Below are positions 56,122 to 64,000 of a stretch of 64,000 nt of DNA, piece after piece (position 1 is the first letter of the stretch; every line of letters starts with the position of its first letter). Below the pieces are notes generated by a model. The model was not told where the DNA came from. It did no database searches and worked only from the letters and a program-made list of their open reading frames with translations. This DNA comes from Microbacterium murale (GTDB taxonomy: Bacteria; Actinomycetota; Actinomycetes; Actinomycetales; Microbacteriaceae), in assembly GCF_014635185.1 (NCBI RefSeq), contig NZ_BMCM01000001.1, positions 124,001 through 188,000 on the forward strand, given 5' to 3'. The translations under genes were made by a program, and so were the position numbers.

Positions 56122-56687
56122 GCGATACGCCCGGCTCGGGGTCCGACCCCTGGCTCGTCGTCATCGACCCGCAGAACATCTTCGCCTCCCCTGACTCGGC
56201 CTGGGGATCGCCGTTCTTCGCGGAGGCGATGCCGCGCATCCGTGCGCTGGCGGATGCTTTCGGCGATCGCGTACTCGTCACCAGATGGATGCCGACGGCC
56301 GACCGCTCCACCTCATGGGGTGAGTACTTCGCGGAGTGGCCGTTCGCCGATCAGCCGCCGACCGATCCGCTGTTCGACCTGGCTCCGGATGCCGCAGGTC
56401 TCTCGAATAGGCCCACCCTCGATCTGCCGACCTTCGGCAAATGGGGCCCGGAGATCGAACAGATCGTCGGGCACGGCGCATCGATCGTGCTCGCCGGCGT
56501 CTCGACCGACTGCTGCGTGATCTCGACGGCGCTGGCCGCGGCGGATGCCGGCGCTCACGTCACCGTCGCCACCGACGCCTGCGCAGGGTCGACGGCCGAG
56601 AATCACGCCGCAGCCATCACCGTGATGGGCCTGTATCCGCCGCAGATCACCCTGGCGACGACGGACGAGGTGCTCGCGAGGGCGTGA
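56118..56687 (+). CDS. isochorismatase-family cysteine hydrolase
   Basis: A 189-residue hydrolase. The expected catalytic triad is visible: Asp in LVVIDPQNIF (near residue 16), Lys in TFGKWGPE (near 110) and Cys in AGVSTDCCVISTA (near 133), with the preceding cis-peptide region intact. Relatives include nicotinamidase, N-carbamoylsarcosine amidase and ureidoacrylate hydrolase; the residues seen do not decide between them. The GTG start overlaps the permease stop (GTGA) and follows AGGAG. Confidence 0.87.
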   Translation: MSDTPGSGSDPWLVVIDPQNIFASPDSAWGSPFFAEAMPRIRALADAFGDRVLVTRWMPTADRSTSWGEYFAEWPFADQPPTDPLFDLAPDAAGLSNRPTLDLPTFGKWGPEIEQIVGHGASIVLAGVSTDCCVISTALAAADAGAHVTVATDACAGSTAENHAAAITVMGLYPPQITLATTDEVLARA

Positions 56688-56706
56688 GGGGCTTCGACTC
56701 GGGCGG

Positions 56707-57417
56707 TCAGGCGGCGGAGCGGACGGCGGCGGCGATATCGGCGGGCGTGCCGTGCCACGGGGCGCCATGGCCGGGCAGAACCCAGGATGCCGATACCTCG
56801 GCGAGGCGATCGAGCGAGGCGTCCGCACCAGAGGGATCGTCGGTGAACGGCGCCGGCTGGGCACCGTCGTGTCCGGTGAGGACGTGCCTGGTCGTGAGAG
56901 CGTCGCCGACGAACACGGCATCCGCCATCGGAATGTGGACGGCAACACTTCCCGGCGAGTGCCCCGGCATCCCGATGATCACGGGCGCTCCTGGCAGGTC
57001 GAGCACGTCGCCGTCGGCGACCTCCGTCACCTCCTTGACGTAGATGGGTCGCAACGCCTTCTTACGGATGCCGTAGGCGAAGAAGCCCAGCATCGGCCCG
57101 AGCTTCGACGGTCCCATCGGCGTCTTCGGCTTCTCCCCCGTCCGCGCCCGCTCCGCGTCGGCGGCATGCACGAAGATCGGGACGCCGTGCTCGCTGCGCA
57201 GCCGCTCGGCGAAGCCGATGTGATCGCTGTCGCCGTGCGTGAGGATGAGTCCCTTGATGTCGGAGAGCGGCCTGCCGAGGACCGCCATCTCCTCCTGCAG
57301 GTCTCGCCAATGCCCCGGCATCCCCGCGTCGATCAGGGTGACGCCCTCCGGCGCATCGACGAGATACGAGGCGACGATGTCGTTGCCAAGGCGGTGCAGA
57401 TGCGGTGCGAGCTTCAT
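56707..57417 (-). CDS. metallo-beta-lactamase-fold hydrolase, TetR-controlled
   Basis: A 236-residue MBL-fold enzyme. The metal motif reads HGDSDH at residues 61-66, with Asp in place of the second His of the common HxHxDH; GMPGHSPGS, VGDAL and LPGHG supply later ligands. It is probably a thioesterase-, lactonase- or glyoxalase-like hydrolase; the substrate is unknown. AGGAC precedes the ATG. The promoter on the minus strand (TTGACA 57485-57480, 18-nt spacer, TAATGT 57461-57456) is covered by two operators of the divergent TetR. Confidence 0.86.
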   Translation of the reverse strand: MKLAPHLHRLGNDIVASYLVDAPEGVTLIDAGMPGHWRDLQEEMAVLGRPLSDIKGLILTHGDSDHIGFAERLRSEHGVPIFVHAADAERARTGEKPKTPMGPSKLGPMLGFFAYGIRKKALRPIYVKEVTEVADGDVLDLPGAPVIIGMPGHSPGSVAVHIPMADAVFVGDALTTRHVLTGHDGAQPAPFTDDPSGADASLDRLAEVSASWVLPGHGAPWHGTPADIAAAVRSAA

Positions 57418-57444
57418 GGTGTCCTGCCGATCGGTGTGCGGTGT

Positions 57445-57490
57445 TTGCGATGGCTACATTACGTAGCTATCATGGCTAATGTCAATAGCC
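57445..57490. promoter_or_regulatory. divergent TetR promoters with two tandem operators
   Basis: Two 17-bp palindromes, GGCTA-N7-TAGCT (57452-57468) and GGCTA-N7-TAGCC (57474-57490), are offset by 22 bp, about two helical turns. On the plus strand TTGCGA (57445-57450), 17 nt, TATCAT (57468-57473) is the tetR promoter; the minus-strand promoter of the MBL gene has its -35 box inside one palindrome and its -10 box inside the other. Bound TetR should shut both genes. Confidence 0.75.
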
Positions 57491-57518
57491 TTGCTGACTC
57501 ACGACCGGAGATATCGCC

Positions 57519-58073
57519 ATGCCGACGCCCGAACGCACCACGTCCGCCGCGATCGTCGCCGCAGGACGTGAGGTCCTCGAGGCCGCAGGTCCATCCGGAT
57601 TGACGATGCACGCTGTCGCGATCCGTGTCGGGGTGCGCGCCCCCTCGCTGTACAAGCGGGTGCGGGACCGGGATGCGCTGGTCGCGGCCGTCGCGGAGTC
57701 GGTCGTCGACGAGCTGTCGGCCGAACTCGAACGCGTCGAGCAGGACGATGCGCGGCCAGGCAAGGTCGACGACCTGCTGACCGGCCTCGCTACGACGTAC
57801 CGCGCGTTCGCTCGTGCACATCCGGAGGGATTCCGCCTGATGTTCACGGCATCCGTTCCGCTGTCGTCCCTCGACCGCGCGGCCGGCCCGGTCCTCCGCG
57901 CGAGCGCTGCACGCGTCGGCCAGGACGACGCACTGGAGGCCGCCCGTCTCCTCACGGCATGGATGACCGGATTCCTGCAGATGGAACTCGCCGGCGCGTT
58001 CCGCCTCGGCGGCGACGTCGACCTGGCGTTCGACTACGGCCTCAGCCACCTGCTCAAGGGCCTCGACGGCTGA
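57519..58073 (+). CDS. TetR-family repressor
   Basis: A 184-residue regulator with an N-terminal helix-turn-helix (LTMHAVAIRVGVRAPSLYKRVRDRDAL, residues 28-54), an unusual Ala-Ile opening to the first helices, and an all-helical ligand domain resembling the TetR_C group with WHG-like proteins (LLTGLATTYRAFARAHPEGFRLMF). The ATG at 57519 follows GGAG with 9-nt spacing. It very likely controls itself and the divergent MBL gene. The inducer is unknown, perhaps the substrate of that enzyme. Confidence 0.9.
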   Translation: MPTPERTTSAAIVAAGREVLEAAGPSGLTMHAVAIRVGVRAPSLYKRVRDRDALVAAVAESVVDELSAELERVEQDDARPGKVDDLLTGLATTYRAFARAHPEGFRLMFTASVPLSSLDRAAGPVLRASAARVGQDDALEAARLLTAWMTGFLQMELAGAFRLGGDVDLAFDYGLSHLLKGLDG

Positions 58074-58124
58074 GTTGCTCGTTCAGGTCGCGTTACTGCC
58101 ACACTGATCGGTGGAGGGGATCCC

Positions 58125-59210
58125 ATGACGACGATCGCGCCTGAGAACGACGCGCACGAAGACCGCACCCACGACGACGGCAACCGCCCCAAGAAGGCGC
58201 ATCGCCGATGGTTCAAGACTCGAGTCACGCTCGGGATCATCATCGCCGTCGCCCTGATCGTGGCGATCATCGGCGCGATCACACCCTGGCCGTCGGCCAT
58301 GGTGATCCGAGCCGTCTTCACGCAGGGCGGAGACGCGACCGCCGCCGAGATGGACAAGCACGTCCCCGACACGAAGCTCACCGAGACGCTCGATGTCGCC
58401 TACGCCGATGAGGGCGTCGACACGACGATGGACGTCTTCACACCGGCATCCGCCACTGGTCCCCTGCCCACGATCGTATGGATCCACGGCGGAGCCTGGA
58501 TCTCGGGCTCGAAGGAGAACGTCGATCCGTACATGCGCATCCTCGCCGCTGAGGGTTACACGACGATCGCCGTGAACTACACACTCGGACCGGAGGGCTT
58601 CTACCCGAAGGCCGTGCATCAGATCAACGATGCGCTCGGATACATCGACGAGCATGCTGACGATCTCAACGTCGACAGCACGCAGATCGTGCTCGCCGGA
58701 GACTCCGCCGGCGGGCAGCTGGCGAGCCAGATGGCGACGCTCATCACGAGCCCCGACTACGCCGAGATCATGGACATCACACCGAAGATGTCCGCCGACC
58801 AGGTCGTCGCCACCGTGCTCAACTGCGGCGTCTACGACCTCGCCGCACTGGCACAGCTCGACGGCATCGTCGGCTGGGGCTTCAAGTCGTCGATGTGGGC
58901 GTACGCCGGTACGAAGACGTGGGCCGAGGATTCGTCGGGCGCGACCATGTCGACCGTGAACTGGGTCACGGAGGACTTCCCCACCACCTACATCTCCGGC
59001 GGGAACGGCGACGGCCTCACCTGGCTCCAGTCGATTCCGATGGCCGATCGTCTGAACGAACTCGGCGTCGATGTGACGACGCAGTTCTGGCCGGCGCCGC
59101 ATGAGCCGCAGCTTCCGCACGAGTACCAGTTCCACCTCGACATGCCGGATGCCCAGACCGCTTTGCAGAAGACGATCGACTTCCTCGGAGCGCACACCAC
59201 CCAGCCCTGA
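58125..59210 (+). CDS. membrane-anchored alpha/beta-hydrolase (esterase)
   Basis: A 361-residue protein. A His/Asp-rich cytoplasmic tail of about 35 residues and one membrane helix (TLGIIIAVALIVAIIGAI) place the catalytic domain outside. The domain has HGGAW (near residue 124), nucleophile elbow AGDSAGG (near 192), Asp in SGGNGDGLTW and His in HEYQFH. GGAGGGG precedes the ATG. The HGGAW motif also occurs in kynurenine formamidases, and kynA follows 52 bp downstream. However, kynA has its own promoter and this enzyme faces outward, so a general esterase is more likely. Confidence 0.85.
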   Translation: MTTIAPENDAHEDRTHDDGNRPKKAHRRWFKTRVTLGIIIAVALIVAIIGAITPWPSAMVIRAVFTQGGDATAAEMDKHVPDTKLTETLDVAYADEGVDTTMDVFTPASATGPLPTIVWIHGGAWISGSKENVDPYMRILAAEGYTTIAVNYTLGPEGFYPKAVHQINDALGYIDEHADDLNVDSTQIVLAGDSAGGQLASQMATLITSPDYAEIMDITPKMSADQVVATVLNCGVYDLAALAQLDGIVGWGFKSSMWAYAGTKTWAEDSSGATMSTVNWVTEDFPTTYISGGNGDGLTWLQSIPMADRLNELGVDVTTQFWPAPHEPQLPHEYQFHLDMPDAQTALQKTIDFLGAHTTQP

Positions 59211-59262
59211 CGCGCGACCAGCCCTGACGCCTGACCGATCGTTCGGGATATCCTCGGGGATC

Positions 59263-60150
59263 ATGGGCACAGACACGACTGACTCGGCCGGCACCACCGA
59301 TCCCGCCGGAAACGAGCGGCCTCTGGAGGACACGATCGTCACCGACCTCTCCGGTCGCATGACGTACGGGTCGTACCTGGAACTCGATCGACTGCTGTCG
59401 GCGCAGCATCCGGTCAGCAGTCCAGAGCATCACGACGAGATGCTGTTCATCATCCAGCACCAGACCACCGAGCTCTGGCTGAAGCAGCTGCTGCACGAGA
59501 TCAGCTCTGCCCGCACACTGCTGGCGAGCGACGACCTGCGCGAAGCGCTGAAACGCGTCGCGCGCGTCAAGCGCATCCAGGACGTCATGACGCAGCAGTG
59601 GTCGGTGCTGGCGACTCTCACCCCGACCGAGTACGCGCAGTTCCGCGGGGCGCTGGGCAACTCCTCCGGATTCCAGTCCGTGCAGTACCGTGCCGTCGAG
59701 TTCGCCCTCGGCAACAAGAACGAGCGGATGCTGTCGGTCTTCCGCGACCACCCGGCGAACCTCGCGCTGCTGAAAGTCGAGTTCGAGCGACCGACGCTGT
59801 ACGACGAGTTCCTGCGCTTCGCGGCCCGACGCGGGCTGCCGATCCCCACCGAGATCCTTGAGCGTGATGTGCGGGAGCCGTACCGCCCGCACCCCTCGCT
59901 CGTGCCGGCGATCCGCGAGATCTACGAGAACCCGAACACCCATTGGGATCTCTATGAAGCGTGCGAGGATCTCGTCGATCTCGAGGACAACTTCCAGTTC
60001 TGGCGCTTCCGGCATCTGAAGACAGTCACCCGCACGATCGGGATGAAGCCGGGCACAGGCGGATCGAGCGGGGTCGGGTTCCTGCAACGCGCGCTGGAGC
60101 TGACCTTCTTCCCCGAGCTCTACACGGTGCGCACCGAGATCGGCGGCTGA
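59263..60150 (+). CDS. kynA: tryptophan 2,3-dioxygenase
   Basis: A 295-residue haem enzyme that opens the indole ring of L-tryptophan to N-formylkynurenine. Landmarks are HHDEMLFIIQHQTTELW with a conserved active-site His near 66, RVKRIQDVMTQQW, the probable haem-ligand His in FRHLKTVTRTIG near 251, and the GTGGSSG substrate loop just after it. The N-terminal 22 residues are Thr/Gly-rich and variable. TATCCT ends 8 nt before the ATG with no ribosome site, so probably leaderless. First gene of a three-gene operon with an amidohydrolase and kynU. Confidence 0.95.
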   Translation: MGTDTTDSAGTTDPAGNERPLEDTIVTDLSGRMTYGSYLELDRLLSAQHPVSSPEHHDEMLFIIQHQTTELWLKQLLHEISSARTLLASDDLREALKRVARVKRIQDVMTQQWSVLATLTPTEYAQFRGALGNSSGFQSVQYRAVEFALGNKNERMLSVFRDHPANLALLKVEFERPTLYDEFLRFAARRGLPIPTEILERDVREPYRPHPSLVPAIREIYENPNTHWDLYEACEDLVDLEDNFQFWRFRHLKTVTRTIGMKPGTGGSSGVGFLQRALELTFFPELYTVRTEIGG

Positions 60151-61109
60151 TGCGGGCCGCGGTCTGCTGGTTCGACGGCGAGGAATGGCGTGACGGCGTC
60201 GTCGCCGCTGGCGCGTCCGGGCCTCGCCTGCTCCCGGATGCCGACAACAACGGCCTCCCGCGCCTCAACGGCGTGATCACCGGCGGTTTCACGGATCACC
60301 ACGTGCACCTGCAGCTCGTCGAGCTCGCGCCGCTCGCCGGTTCGACTCTCGGACGGGTCGTCGACCTCGGCGGTGATCCGGCGGTGCTCGAGGAGCTGCG
60401 GCCTCTGGAGGGCGTCGAGGTGCTGTACGCCGGGGCGTTCCTCACCCCGCCGGGCGGCTATCCGTCGAACCGTTCTTGGGCACCGTCCGGATCGGTCCGC
60501 GAGGTCGCCGACGAGGATGCCGCCGAACGTGCGATTGCCGAGATGAAGGATGCGGGTGCTGTGCGCATCAAGGTCGCGAGCAACAGCACGGCCGGCCCGG
60601 TGTTCTCCGACATGCTGCTCCGCGCGATCATCTCCATCGCCGCATCTCATCGCGTTCCGATCGTCGTGCACGCCGAGGGGCGAGGAGAGGCGCAGCGCGT
60701 CGTCCGGCTCGGCGCGGAGCGGCTCGCCCACGCGCCGTTCTCGGAGAGACTCAGCGATTCGGAGATCAGCGGGCAGGCAGCATCCGCCGCATGGATCTCC
60801 ACGCTCTCGATCCATGACGGCGAGACCTATGACATCGCAGTCGACAATGTCCGCCGCTTCCGCTCCGCCGGTGGCACCGTGCTCTACGGCACCGATCTGG
60901 GAAACGGTCCGATGCCCGTCGGATTGAACCCACGAGAGATCGCCGCTCTGCGAGAAGCCCGTGTCGACGGCTCGGACCTGCTGCAGGCACTCGCGCCGTT
61001 GGATCCCACGGCCCCCGGATCGCGTCTGCTGTTCTTCCCCGGTTGCACACCCGACACGGCCAACCCGCTCCTCGCCCGACTGCTCACTCCCGCTGATCTG
61101 GAGGCCTGA
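60150..61109 (+). CDS. amidohydrolase-superfamily protein, candidate N-formylkynurenine formamidase
   Basis: A 319-residue metal hydrolase. HxH in TDHHVHLQ at residues 51-53, His in VVHAEG near 173, His in RLAHAPFSE near 193 and Asp in LYGTDLGNG near 249 match the amidohydrolase metal site; the usual carboxylated Lys may be the one in VRIKVASN. Its ATG overlaps the kynA stop (TGATG) and kynU follows by 1 bp. A dedicated arylformamidase (KynB) is otherwise missing between dioxygenase and kynureninase, so this enzyme is the best candidate for that step. The role is inferred from position only. Confidence 0.78.
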   Translation: MRAAVCWFDGEEWRDGVVAAGASGPRLLPDADNNGLPRLNGVITGGFTDHHVHLQLVELAPLAGSTLGRVVDLGGDPAVLEELRPLEGVEVLYAGAFLTPPGGYPSNRSWAPSGSVREVADEDAAERAIAEMKDAGAVRIKVASNSTAGPVFSDMLLRAIISIAASHRVPIVVHAEGRGEAQRVVRLGAERLAHAPFSERLSDSEISGQAASAAWISTLSIHDGETYDIAVDNVRRFRSAGGTVLYGTDLGNGPMPVGLNPREIAALREARVDGSDLLQALAPLDPTAPGSRLLFFPGCTPDTANPLLARLLTPADLEA

Positions 61110-61110
61110 C

Positions 61111-62337
61111 ATGACCGATCTCCTCGCCGAGGCCCAGGGCCTCGACGGCCTCGACCCGCTCGCCGTCCATCTGGATGCCTTCGTCGACGCTCCCGGCGTC
61201 AGCGCGTACCTCGACGGCAACTCCCTCGGCCGGCCGCTGCGCTCGCTCCCCGAGCGCCTCGCGGAGTTCGTGCGGGACGACTGGGGCACCCGGCTCATCC
61301 GCTCCTGGGACGAGCAGTGGATGGATCTGCCGACCGAGCTCGGCGACCGCATCGGCCTGGTCGCGATCGGCGCCGCGGCGGGCCAGACCGTCGTCGCAGA
61401 CTCGACCACTGTGCTGCTGTACAAGCTCATGCGCGCGGCGGTGGCGGCGCGGACCGACCGCTCCGAGATCGTCATCGAGGAGGGGAACTTCCCCACCGAC
61501 CGTTTCGTCGCCGAGGGCATCGCCGCCGAGCGCGGGTTGACGGTGCGCTGGCTCGCGGCCGATCCTGTGCACGGCGTGCGGGTCGAGGACGTCGCGAGTG
61601 CGGTCTCGGAGCAGACCGCCCTCGTCGTGCTCAGTCACGTCGACTACCGCTCCGGCGCGCTGGCCGACATGAAGGCGATCACGGATGCCGTGCACGAGAG
61701 CGGCGCGCTGATGCTGTGGGACCTGTGCCACTCGGCCGGCGTGATCCCGATCGAACTCGACGCGTGCGGCGTCGACCTCGCGGTCGGCTGCACGTACAAG
61801 TACCTGAACGGCGGGCCGGGCTCCCCCGCCTTCGCCTATGTGAACGAGCGTCATCATGGCGTGCTGCACCAGCCCATCCAGGGGTGGATGGGCGCCGGAG
61901 ACGTGTTCGCCATGGGATCCGCGTATGCGCCGGCCGACGGCATCCGGCAGTTCATCAGCGGCACGCCGCCGGTACTCGGAATGCTGGCCATGCAGGGAAT
62001 GCTCGATCAGATCGAGACTGCGACGATCGACGGCGTGCGCGAGAAGTCGAAGACCCTCACAGACTTCGCAGTGCGGGCGTTCGATGAGCTGCTCGCACCG
62101 CTCGATGTAAGACTGCTGAGCCCGCGGGATGCGGGCAAGCGCGGCGGCCACGTGACGATCGGCCACCCGGACTTCGCCGAGGTGACGAAGACGCTGTGGG
62201 CCGACGGAGTGATTCCCGACTTCCGCTTTCCCGACGGCATCCGCCTCGGCCTGTCGCCGCTGAGCACCTCGCATGCGGAGGTGCTCAGCGGCGTGCTGGC
62301 CGTGCGCGACGCGCTGCGTGCGCGCGCAGACGGATAA
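61111..62337 (+). CDS. kynU: kynureninase
   Basis: A 408-residue PLP enzyme that cleaves kynurenine to anthranilate and alanine. Signature parts are YLDGNSLGRPL at the N-terminus, NFPTDRF, Asp in LMLWDLCHSAG near 209, the PLP lysine in GCTYKYLNGGPG near 230, and RLGLSPLSTSH at the C-terminus. GGAGG stands 6 nt before the ATG. No anthranilate-degrading genes follow in the window, so the end of the route is elsewhere or anthranilate is reused or excreted. Confidence 0.95.
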   Translation: MTDLLAEAQGLDGLDPLAVHLDAFVDAPGVSAYLDGNSLGRPLRSLPERLAEFVRDDWGTRLIRSWDEQWMDLPTELGDRIGLVAIGAAAGQTVVADSTTVLLYKLMRAAVAARTDRSEIVIEEGNFPTDRFVAEGIAAERGLTVRWLAADPVHGVRVEDVASAVSEQTALVVLSHVDYRSGALADMKAITDAVHESGALMLWDLCHSAGVIPIELDACGVDLAVGCTYKYLNGGPGSPAFAYVNERHHGVLHQPIQGWMGAGDVFAMGSAYAPADGIRQFISGTPPVLGMLAMQGMLDQIETATIDGVREKSKTLTDFAVRAFDELLAPLDVRLLSPRDAGKRGGHVTIGHPDFAEVTKTLWADGVIPDFRFPDGIRLGLSPLSTSHAEVLSGVLAVRDALRARADG

Positions 62338-62823
62338 TCAGTCGGCGACGGCGCGCAGGAACCCCGTCACGTTCTCCTGCAGACGCAGGATGCGCAGTTC
62401 GCGCGCCGTCTCGCGGTCGAAGCCCTCGTAGGCGAGCGGCGGCAGCCGCCGCACGGTGCTCGAGCAGCCGAACTCGGCGCACACCAGCGTGCCGATCGTG
62501 TCGCCCTTGCGGCCGGCGGCGCCGGCTTTGCGTGCCGAGTACAGCTGGACGTCGTGGCGGAGCGTGACGTCTTCGCACCACGAGCACTGCGCACGCGCGA
62601 GCACGCGCTGCTCGGCACGCTGCAGGAGCGCGCCGGTGAGGACGCCGTCGACCTCGGTGACCACGTACGCGCGCCGCGGGAACTTCTGGTCGGACCAGCC
62701 GAGGTAATCGAGCCGGTCGAAGTCGATCTCGGCGAAGTCCTGCGGAAGAGAAAGGGAGGAGACCTCTTTGCGGGAGGCGTTGATGAAGGACGCGCGGATG
62801 GCGCGCTCGTCGATGGGACGCAT
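62338..62823 (-). CDS. FBP-type treble-clef zinc-finger protein (FusB/EF-G-binding-like)
   Basis: A 161-residue protein. The first half (MRPIDERAIRASFINASRKE) is helical; the second carries four cysteines in CSWCEDV (near 80) and VCAEFGCSS (near 113), the treble-clef finger of the FBP_C family. Firmicute relatives (FusB) bind EF-G and free it from fusidic acid; actinobacterial members are of unknown role. Ribosome site AGAAAGCAG is modest. It converges on kynU with no gap. Confidence 0.82.
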   Translation of the reverse strand: MRPIDERAIRASFINASRKEVSSLSLPQDFAEIDFDRLDYLGWSDQKFPRRAYVVTEVDGVLTGALLQRAEQRVLARAQCSWCEDVTLRHDVQLYSARKAGAAGRKGDTIGTLVCAEFGCSSTVRRLPPLAYEGFDRETARELRILRLQENVTGFLRAVAD

Positions 62824-63012
62824 GGAAGAGCTGCTTTCTGGAGTGTGGTGAGAAGGTCACGGCATCCGTCAGATGGATGCCGGGTATCACGAGTCACCGG
62901 CGACGGGGGTTCCGCCTCCGGCTCGCACTCAGCCTCTGCCGCCGGCGCTCGACGCGCCTGCAACCGCCTTCCGCGCCCTCAGGGCGCTCATCGAGAACAG
63001 CACCCGGCGAGT

Positions 63013-63999
63013 TTACACCCGTGCGCCGAGCTCGGCGAGTGATGCCGCGATCCGCACGATGGGCGCGAGAGACTCTTCCTCGCCGATGGTGATGCGGATG
63101 CCGTCCTCACCGTATCCACGGACGATGAGCCCCGCGTCGGCGAAGGCCGCCACCGCGCGGGCGGTGCCGAGGCCGGTGGGCAGCCACACGAAATTCGCCT
63201 GCGATCGGGGAACAGTCCAGCCGCTCTCACGAATCGCCTGCGCGAGCCGGTCGCGCCGCTCGGCGATCACGCGCACGCGTTCGAGGAGGGCGGGCTCGGC
63301 GTCGAGGCTGGCCAGCGCCGCCTCCTCGCCGTGCGCAGTCACGGAGAGCGGGATGCCGGCGATGCGCGCGGCCTCGAGCACGCGAGGGTGCCCGATAGCG
63401 TACCCGACCCGCAGCCCGGCCAGTCCGTACGCCTTGGAGAACGTGCGCAGCACGACGACGTTCTCGTGTCCGGCGGCGACGACGCGTCGCCCGTCGACGA
63501 CGCCGGCATCCGTCGCGAACTCGGCGTAGGCCTCATCGAGCAGCACGAGCGCACCGGGCGGCACCCTCGCGAGGAACGCGTCGAACGCCGCCTGTGTCAC
63601 AGCGGTTCCCGAGGGGTTGTTCGGGCTGCACACGACGATGAGCCGGGTGCGCTCTGTGATGGCGTCCGCCATCGCGTCGAGGTCGTGACGCTCATCCGCA
63701 TCCAGGGCCACCGCGATCGGCACTGCCCCGGAGACGTCCGCCATCCAGGGATAGCCGTCGAAGGATCGCCAGGCGAAGAGCAGCTCGTCTCCCGGTTCGC
63801 ACAGCGCCAGGGCGAACTGCTGCAGCAGCGATGTGGAGCCCGCGGTCACGTGCACGGCATCCGCGCCGACGCCGAAGCGCTCCGCGAGCCGCGCGCGCAG
63901 CCGTGGCGCCGACGCGTCCGGGTAGCGATTGAAAGAGACGGTCCGGTGCACGGCATCCACTACCCCCGGGAGTGGGCCGAAGGGATTCTCGTTGCTGGA
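63013..63999 (-). CDS. HisC-like aminotransferase (5' truncated)
   Basis: 329 codons of a fold-type I PLP aminotransferase. The frame is open to the window edge, reading SSNENPFGPLPGVVDAVH, so only about 20-30 N-terminal residues are missing. Seen are the Asn/Pro motif SPNNPSGT, Asp in LLDEAYAEF, the PLP lysine in RTFSKAYGLAGLRVGYA and the final Arg in GIRITIG. It is a histidinol-phosphate or aromatic aminotransferase; the two are hard to separate by sequence, and no his genes are near. Confidence 0.9.
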   Translation of the reverse strand, partial: SSNENPFGPLPGVVDAVHRTVSFNRYPDASAPRLRARLAERFGVGADAVHVTAGSTSLLQQFALALCEPGDELLFAWRSFDGYPWMADVSGAVPIAVALDADERHDLDAMADAITERTRLIVVCSPNNPSGTAVTQAAFDAFLARVPPGALVLLDEAYAEFATDAGVVDGRRVVAAGHENVVVLRTFSKAYGLAGLRVGYAIGHPRVLEAARIAGIPLSVTAHGEEAALASLDAEPALLERVRVIAERRDRLAQAIRESGWTVPRSQANFVWLPTGLGTARAVAAFADAGLIVRGYGEDGIRITIGEEESLAPIVRIAASLAELGARV

Positions 64000-64000
64000 G

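Noticed and set aside
58125-59210. Membrane esterase as the kynurenine formamidase of the kyn operon
   Set aside because: Its active site should lie outside the cell, it has its own ribosome site, and kynA has a separate leaderless promoter. The amidohydrolase inside the operon fits better, though this is not excluded.

Overview
The window is GC-rich, densely packed DNA from an actinobacterium. The best guess is Microbacterium or a close relative in Microbacteriaceae. This rests on codon use, many GTG and TTG starts, sugar ABC importers without their own ATPase, LacI-type control, an Lhr helicase, an HspR-type operator, and several genes that look leaderless (a TANNNT box 6-8 nt before the start codon and no Shine-Dalgarno). 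Both ends cut through genes: lhr at the left and a HisC-like aminotransferase at the right. No rRNA, tRNA, insertion sequence, phage gene or CRISPR array was seen.

About 2.3-31.8 kb is one large catabolic locus for rhamnose-containing plant glycosides or polysaccharides. It holds an esterase, two LacI regulators, three GH78 alpha-L-rhamnosidases, a GH106-like protein, a GH1 beta-glucosidase, a secreted DUF5722-type protein, a Tat-exported six-hairpin glycosidase-like protein and two CUT1 sugar importers (binding protein plus two permeases each). LacI-type palindromes lie in the promoter regions and fall into a CG-centred and a GG/CC-centred class. The two exported proteins probably act outside the cell. 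The importers would take up the products, and the GH78, GH106-like and GH1 enzymes, which have no visible signal peptide, would finish the work in the cytoplasm. The locus lies between lhr and an EI24-nei pair. Since lhr and nei are neighbours in other actinobacteria, it may be an inserted island.

About 31.9-47.8 kb is mostly housekeeping: EI24 protein, Fpg/Nei glycosylase, hexapeptide protein, the phosphonate importer phnDCE (phnE is a two-domain fusion), an HTH-less LysR-like effector domain, a class I amidotransferase, a ClpC-like ATPase behind an HspR-type inverted repeat, purU, an amino-acid ABC importer with fused binding protein and permease, a nitronate-monooxygenase-like protein, and a DUF6412-yidC pair.

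About 47.8-50.8 kb is a three-gene operon typical of phosphonate catabolism (FAD oxidoreductase, phosphonatase-like HAD, zinc dehydrogenase), probably supplied by phnDCE 10 kb away. A 475-bp gene-free, repeat-bearing stretch follows, then a divergent two-component system, an M18 aminopeptidase, and an NCS1 permease with a cysteine hydrolase.

About 56.7-64.0 kb holds a TetR / metallo-beta-lactamase-fold pair with two tandem operators over divergent promoters, a membrane-anchored esterase, and a kynurenine operon (kynA, an amidohydrolase where a formamidase is expected, kynU). An FBP-type zinc-finger protein and the truncated aminotransferase close the window.
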